Positions 61,090 through 64,000 of a stretch of DNA of 64,000 bases are shown piece after piece. Numbering within the stretch: position 1 is the first letter of the stretch; each line of letters starts with the position of its first letter. The stretch lies in the NCBI GenBank assembly GCA_016704345.1, contig JADJAH010000017.1, positions 1 to 64,000 on the forward strand, given 5' to 3'. The position numbers were made by a program, and so were the translations under genes. The DNA comes from Ignavibacteria bacterium (GTDB lineage: Bacteria; Bacteroidota; Ignavibacteria; Tepidaquicellales; Tepidaquicellaceae). The notes beneath the pieces were generated by a model that saw only the letters and a list, made by a program, of their open reading frames with translations, was not told the origin of the DNA and made no database searches.

Positions 61090-64000
61090 CTAAATTTGTA
61101 TGAAAATTCTTGTCACTATATCTCCAATTTCATTCAGATCCGGTTCATCACCAATTTTAAGAGTACCGGAATTCTCCAATACTATTTCACCTTTGTCTAA
61201 TTCTTGTCTCAATGATGCAATACTTTTCTTGTCATCAATATCCAATTTTGCACCGGAAGAATATTCAAGTTTCTCGGCTATTGCAAGGAGATTACAGGCT
61301 TCGGCTATCTTTCCATGCCGGAACAAAACCGAGGCCAATCCGGCTATGTCTGATGAAACTCCTATTTCATTGTTCAGCTCTTTGTGCAGTTCTAGTGCCT
61401 CAAGAAACTTCTCCTTTGCTCCGTCAATGTTTCCTTCCAGAAGATAACAGTTTCCCAAAGTGTTCAGGCATTCGGCAGTTCCTCCTTTATGGCCGAGTTT
61501 CCCGCGAATCGCCAGACTTTCTTCAAGAAGCACCTCGGCTTCCGGATAAATTCCGTTTGAAATTTTCAAACTGCCGATTCTCTGAAGTGTTTGCGCTATT
61601 CCAAATTTGTCACCAATAGCTCTTTGCAGTTCCAGGCCTTTTTCCAGTAGTTCCAGAGCCCTGACTTTGTCATCATTTTGATGAGCAATAAATCCCAGGG
61701 TGCTGTAACAATCGGCAATCTTATTCTTCTTTCCCATTTCCTCAAAAATGGCAAGACTTTCCTTCTGGAATTTCTCCGCAGATTTAATATTGCCTAAGGC
61801 AACCTCAACATTTCCCATCAGGCTAAATCCGTCTGCAATACCATACTTGTTGCCAAGTTCTTCTGAAATATCAAGTCCTTCGCGGATATATGCTTTTGCT
61901 TTTTCATATTCGCCGAGATTCAAGTGCAGAATACCCAGAGTGTTAAGAGATGAGCTAATAGCAAATTTGTTCTTTGCCTTCTTTCTTATTGACAGACTTT
62001 CTTCTAAAAGTTTCTGTGCAGTTTTATAATCTCCCTGAAGTCTGGCAACCGTACCTAAATTGATCAGTGAAAAAGAAATTTTAGACGGATCGCCTGAATC
62101 CCGGTCTATCTCCAGTGTTTCTTCTATAAGCTCTCTTGCTTTCTTGTAGTCTCCTTTTTCATAGACAACCGTTGCAAGATTATTTAGACCTGATGCTATA
62201 TCATCCTTGTTACCAAGTTCTCTCGAAATAACCAGACTTTCTTCTATGAGTCTCTCAGCTTTGTCTGAGTCGCCAAGCATATTAGCAAACAGACCACTGA
62301 TGCCTAGAATGTTACCTTTTATAGCTATGTTCATATCCGGGCTTTCGGCAATAATAAGATCCAGCCAATATGTGGCAGTTGTAAGATATCCCCTGTTGAG
62401 CCAATAATTCGCGAACGATGCTGCAAGTTTTCCACCTTCATCCTTATCACCACCGCTCACGGACCAATGCATTGCGGCTTCCATATTTCCGTTCTCACTT
62501 TCGAGTATCTCAAGCCATTTCTTAACTTCATCTCCTGTCAGTTTCGCTTCAGAAGTAACTGCAAGCTTCATAAAGTGCTGTAAATGTAAAGCTGCCATAG
62601 CTTCTTTCTTTCCTGATCCATTTAACAGATCATCCCCGTATTGTCTGATAGATTCAAGCATCCTATACCTGTCTTTTTCTCCGTCATAAATAATAATGGA
62701 TTTTTCAGTAAGATTAATTAGAATGTCCAGTATATCATATTCCGATATTTCATCATCATGACAGATACTTTCGGCGGCTTCCATAGTCCATCCTCCCGAA
62801 AATACAGAAAGCTTTTCCCACATTCTTTTTTCATTGTCGGCAAGAAGCTCGTAACTCCAGTCTATAAGGGCTTTCAAGGTCTGCTGACGCGGAAGTGCTG
62901 TCCTTTTCCCGCCGGTAAGAAGTTTAAATCTGTCGCTTAATCTTTCAAAGATCTTCTCAACACTCAATACTTTTATCCTCGCAGCTGCAAGCTCTATTGC
63001 CAGAGGAATCCCATCGAGATCGCTGCATATTCCCGCAATCACTGCGGCATTCTCACCGGTAATCTCGAAAGCTGTATTCACCGCCTGAGCTCTTTCGACA
63101 AAAAGTTTTACAGACTCAAACTCTGCCACTTGTTCAGGTGTGTACTTCTTACCTTTCTGTGGAGTTTCAAGCGAAGGCAATCTGTGGGTCTGTTCACCGT
63201 CACACTTAAGCGCCTCCCTGCTGGTGACAATCATTTTCAGATCCGGAGCAGACCGGAGGAGTTTTTCAGAAATATGAGCGCATGCATCCGCAATATGTTC
63301 GCAGTTGTCAAGTATAATCAGCATTTCTTTGTCCTTCACATAAGCACACAAAGTATCTTCAGGTGATTTCTGTGATTCCTCCTGAACACCAAGCGCCTGG
63401 TTAATAGTCTGGGGAAGCAGAATTGAATCAGACAATTGTTCAAGTTCGACAAACCATACACCGTTATTGTAATGATCTATTGCATCGGCTGCAACCTGTA
63501 AAGCAAGCCGCGTCTTTCCCGACCCGCCCGAACCCAGAAGTGTCAGAAGATGAGTTCCTGCAAGAAGCTCTTTAACCTCCCGCATTTCCTTTTCCCGACC
63601 AATAAAATTAGTTAGCTGGAATGGCAAGTTGTTGGGTCTGGCATCAAGAGTCTTAAGGGGAGGGAATTCCGTCTGCAATCCATCAGAGATGATCTGACAG
63701 ATGTGAAGCGGCTGTATCAGATCTTTGAGCCTTCTTTCACCAAGGTCCCGCATTTTGAATTCACCCTTCGGAGCTGAATCATAAGCCGTTCTGGAAATCA
63801 ATATTTGTCCGCCATAAGCTGCAGACATTATTCTGTGAGTGCGGGCCATTGTCATGTAACCGGTAAACTTATCGCCTACTCTCTGCGCTTGTCCATAGTG
63901 AACACCAATTCTGACCTTGATCTCCGCATCGTCCCATACTGTATTTGCAAGCTCCTTCTGCGATTCGATGGCTGAATTAATTGCATCTTCTATATTATCG
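61090..64000 (-). CDS. Class III cyclase-like / NB-ARC ATPase / TPR signalling protein (5' end beyond the window)
   Basis: Reading into the window from 64000, the frame is open: GVHYGQAQRVGDKFTGYMTMARTHRIMSAAYGGQILISRTAYD. This is the C-terminal half of a class III nucleotide cyclase domain. It is followed by a connector (GERRLKDLIQPLHICQI), an NB-ARC/AAA-type ATPase (FIGREKEMREVKELL, Walker A LLGSGGSGKTRLAL, LIILDNCEHIADACAHIS, LDGIPLAIELAAARI), a winged-helix-like segment, and about ten TPR units to the end at 61090. This cyclase-NTPase-TPR order is common in bacterial signal-transduction proteins of unknown ligand. It is at least 970 residues; the start is missing. Confidence 0.85.
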   Translation of the reverse strand, partial: DNIEDAINSAIESQKELANTVWDDAEIKVRIGVHYGQAQRVGDKFTGYMTMARTHRIMSAAYGGQILISRTAYDSAPKGEFKMRDLGERRLKDLIQPLHICQIISDGLQTEFPPLKTLDARPNNLPFQLTNFIGREKEMREVKELLAGTHLLTLLGSGGSGKTRLALQVAADAIDHYNNGVWFVELEQLSDSILLPQTINQALGVQEESQKSPEDTLCAYVKDKEMLIILDNCEHIADACAHISEKLLRSAPDLKMIVTSREALKCDGEQTHRLPSLETPQKGKKYTPEQVAEFESVKLFVERAQAVNTAFEITGENAAVIAGICSDLDGIPLAIELAAARIKVLSVEKIFERLSDRFKLLTGGKRTALPRQQTLKALIDWSYELLADNEKRMWEKLSVFSGGWTMEAAESICHDDEISEYDILDILINLTEKSIIIYDGEKDRYRMLESIRQYGDDLLNGSGKKEAMAALHLQHFMKLAVTSEAKLTGDEVKKWLEILESENGNMEAAMHWSVSGGDKDEGGKLAASFANYWLNRGYLTTATYWLDLIIAESPDMNIAIKGNILGISGLFANMLGDSDKAERLIEESLVISRELGNKDDIASGLNNLATVVYEKGDYKKARELIEETLEIDRDSGDPSKISFSLINLGTVARLQGDYKTAQKLLEESLSIRKKAKNKFAISSSLNTLGILHLNLGEYEKAKAYIREGLDISEELGNKYGIADGFSLMGNVEVALGNIKSAEKFQKESLAIFEEMGKKNKIADCYSTLGFIAHQNDDKVRALELLEKGLELQRAIGDKFGIAQTLQRIGSLKISNGIYPEAEVLLEESLAIRGKLGHKGGTAECLNTLGNCYLLEGNIDGAKEKFLEALELHKELNNEIGVSSDIAGLASVLFRHGKIAEACNLLAIAEKLEYSSGAKLDIDDKKSIASLRQELDKGEIVLENSGTLKIGDEPDLNEIGDIVTRIFIQI

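Overview
The window is AT-rich bacterial DNA. It probably comes from the Fibrobacterota-Chlorobiota-Bacteroidota group and most resembles the Ignavibacteria. Seven secreted proteins end in the type IX secretion sorting tail (a YPNPFNP motif followed by a short beta-sandwich and a lysine or arginine near the C terminus). Leaders contain TAATTTTG motifs like the Bacteroidota -7 element (TAnnTTTG), Shine-Dalgarno sequences are mostly weak, and several genes appear to start at TTG or GTG. The organism assignment is inference; there is no rRNA or marker gene to confirm it.

Layout. 0.5-15.1 kb: a TetR regulator, a GH81 beta-1,3-glucanase ending in dockerin repeats, a tautomerase, a P-loop nucleotide kinase-like protein, a methyltransferase, a large helical protein of unknown function, an alpha/beta hydrolase, a DoxX-like membrane protein, tRNA-Thr(CGT), soluble transhydrogenase (sthA), an SRPBCC/DUF2061 pair and a DinB-like protein. 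15.5-28 kb, mostly minus strand: a sialidase-like exported protein, a GT-C/TPR membrane protein broken by a frameshift, a lamin-tail-domain protein, MarC, an NlpC/P60 peptidase, a BI-1 protein, guaB, and an operon of two M23 peptidase-like paralogues with a lipoprotein. 28-41.6 kb: a transketolase-like enzyme, a HerA/DUF853 ATPase, and exported YCF48-like, SBBP-repeat and subtilisin-like proteins. 41.7-58.8 kb: a sulfate-ester neighbourhood with a formylglycine-generating enzyme, two sulfatases, an exported arylsulfotransferase-like protein, outer-membrane proteins, a HAD phosphatase, an MBL hydrolase, a monooxygenase-like protein and a beta-carbonic anhydrase lipoprotein. 59-64 kb: a nidogen-like exported protein carrying two lesions, and a cyclase/NB-ARC/TPR signalling protein that runs off the right edge.

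The least ordinary signals lie between genes. An about 360-bp MITE-like element with inverted termini and a large internal palindrome occurs twice in opposite orientation. One copy carries a 50-bp palindromic insertion that the other lacks, so the sequence itself shows that the small palindrome moves. A remnant of the same element end sits between 28-bp direct repeats. Arrays with a 7-bp period (AATTCCT, GAAAATT and CTTTCCA types) recur at gene ends. Several otherwise complete genes are broken by single-base events: GT-C/TPR protein, second sulfatase, nidogen-like protein and an outer-membrane protein with three shifts. Three of those breaks are at TGA.

Functionally, the coherent proposal is that the cytoplasmic formylglycine-generating enzyme activates the two cytoplasmic sulfatases (motifs CTAGR and CSPTR). 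Exported barrels and the arylsulfotransferase-like protein would act at the cell surface. All functional assignments rest on reading motifs and recalling families; no database search was run.
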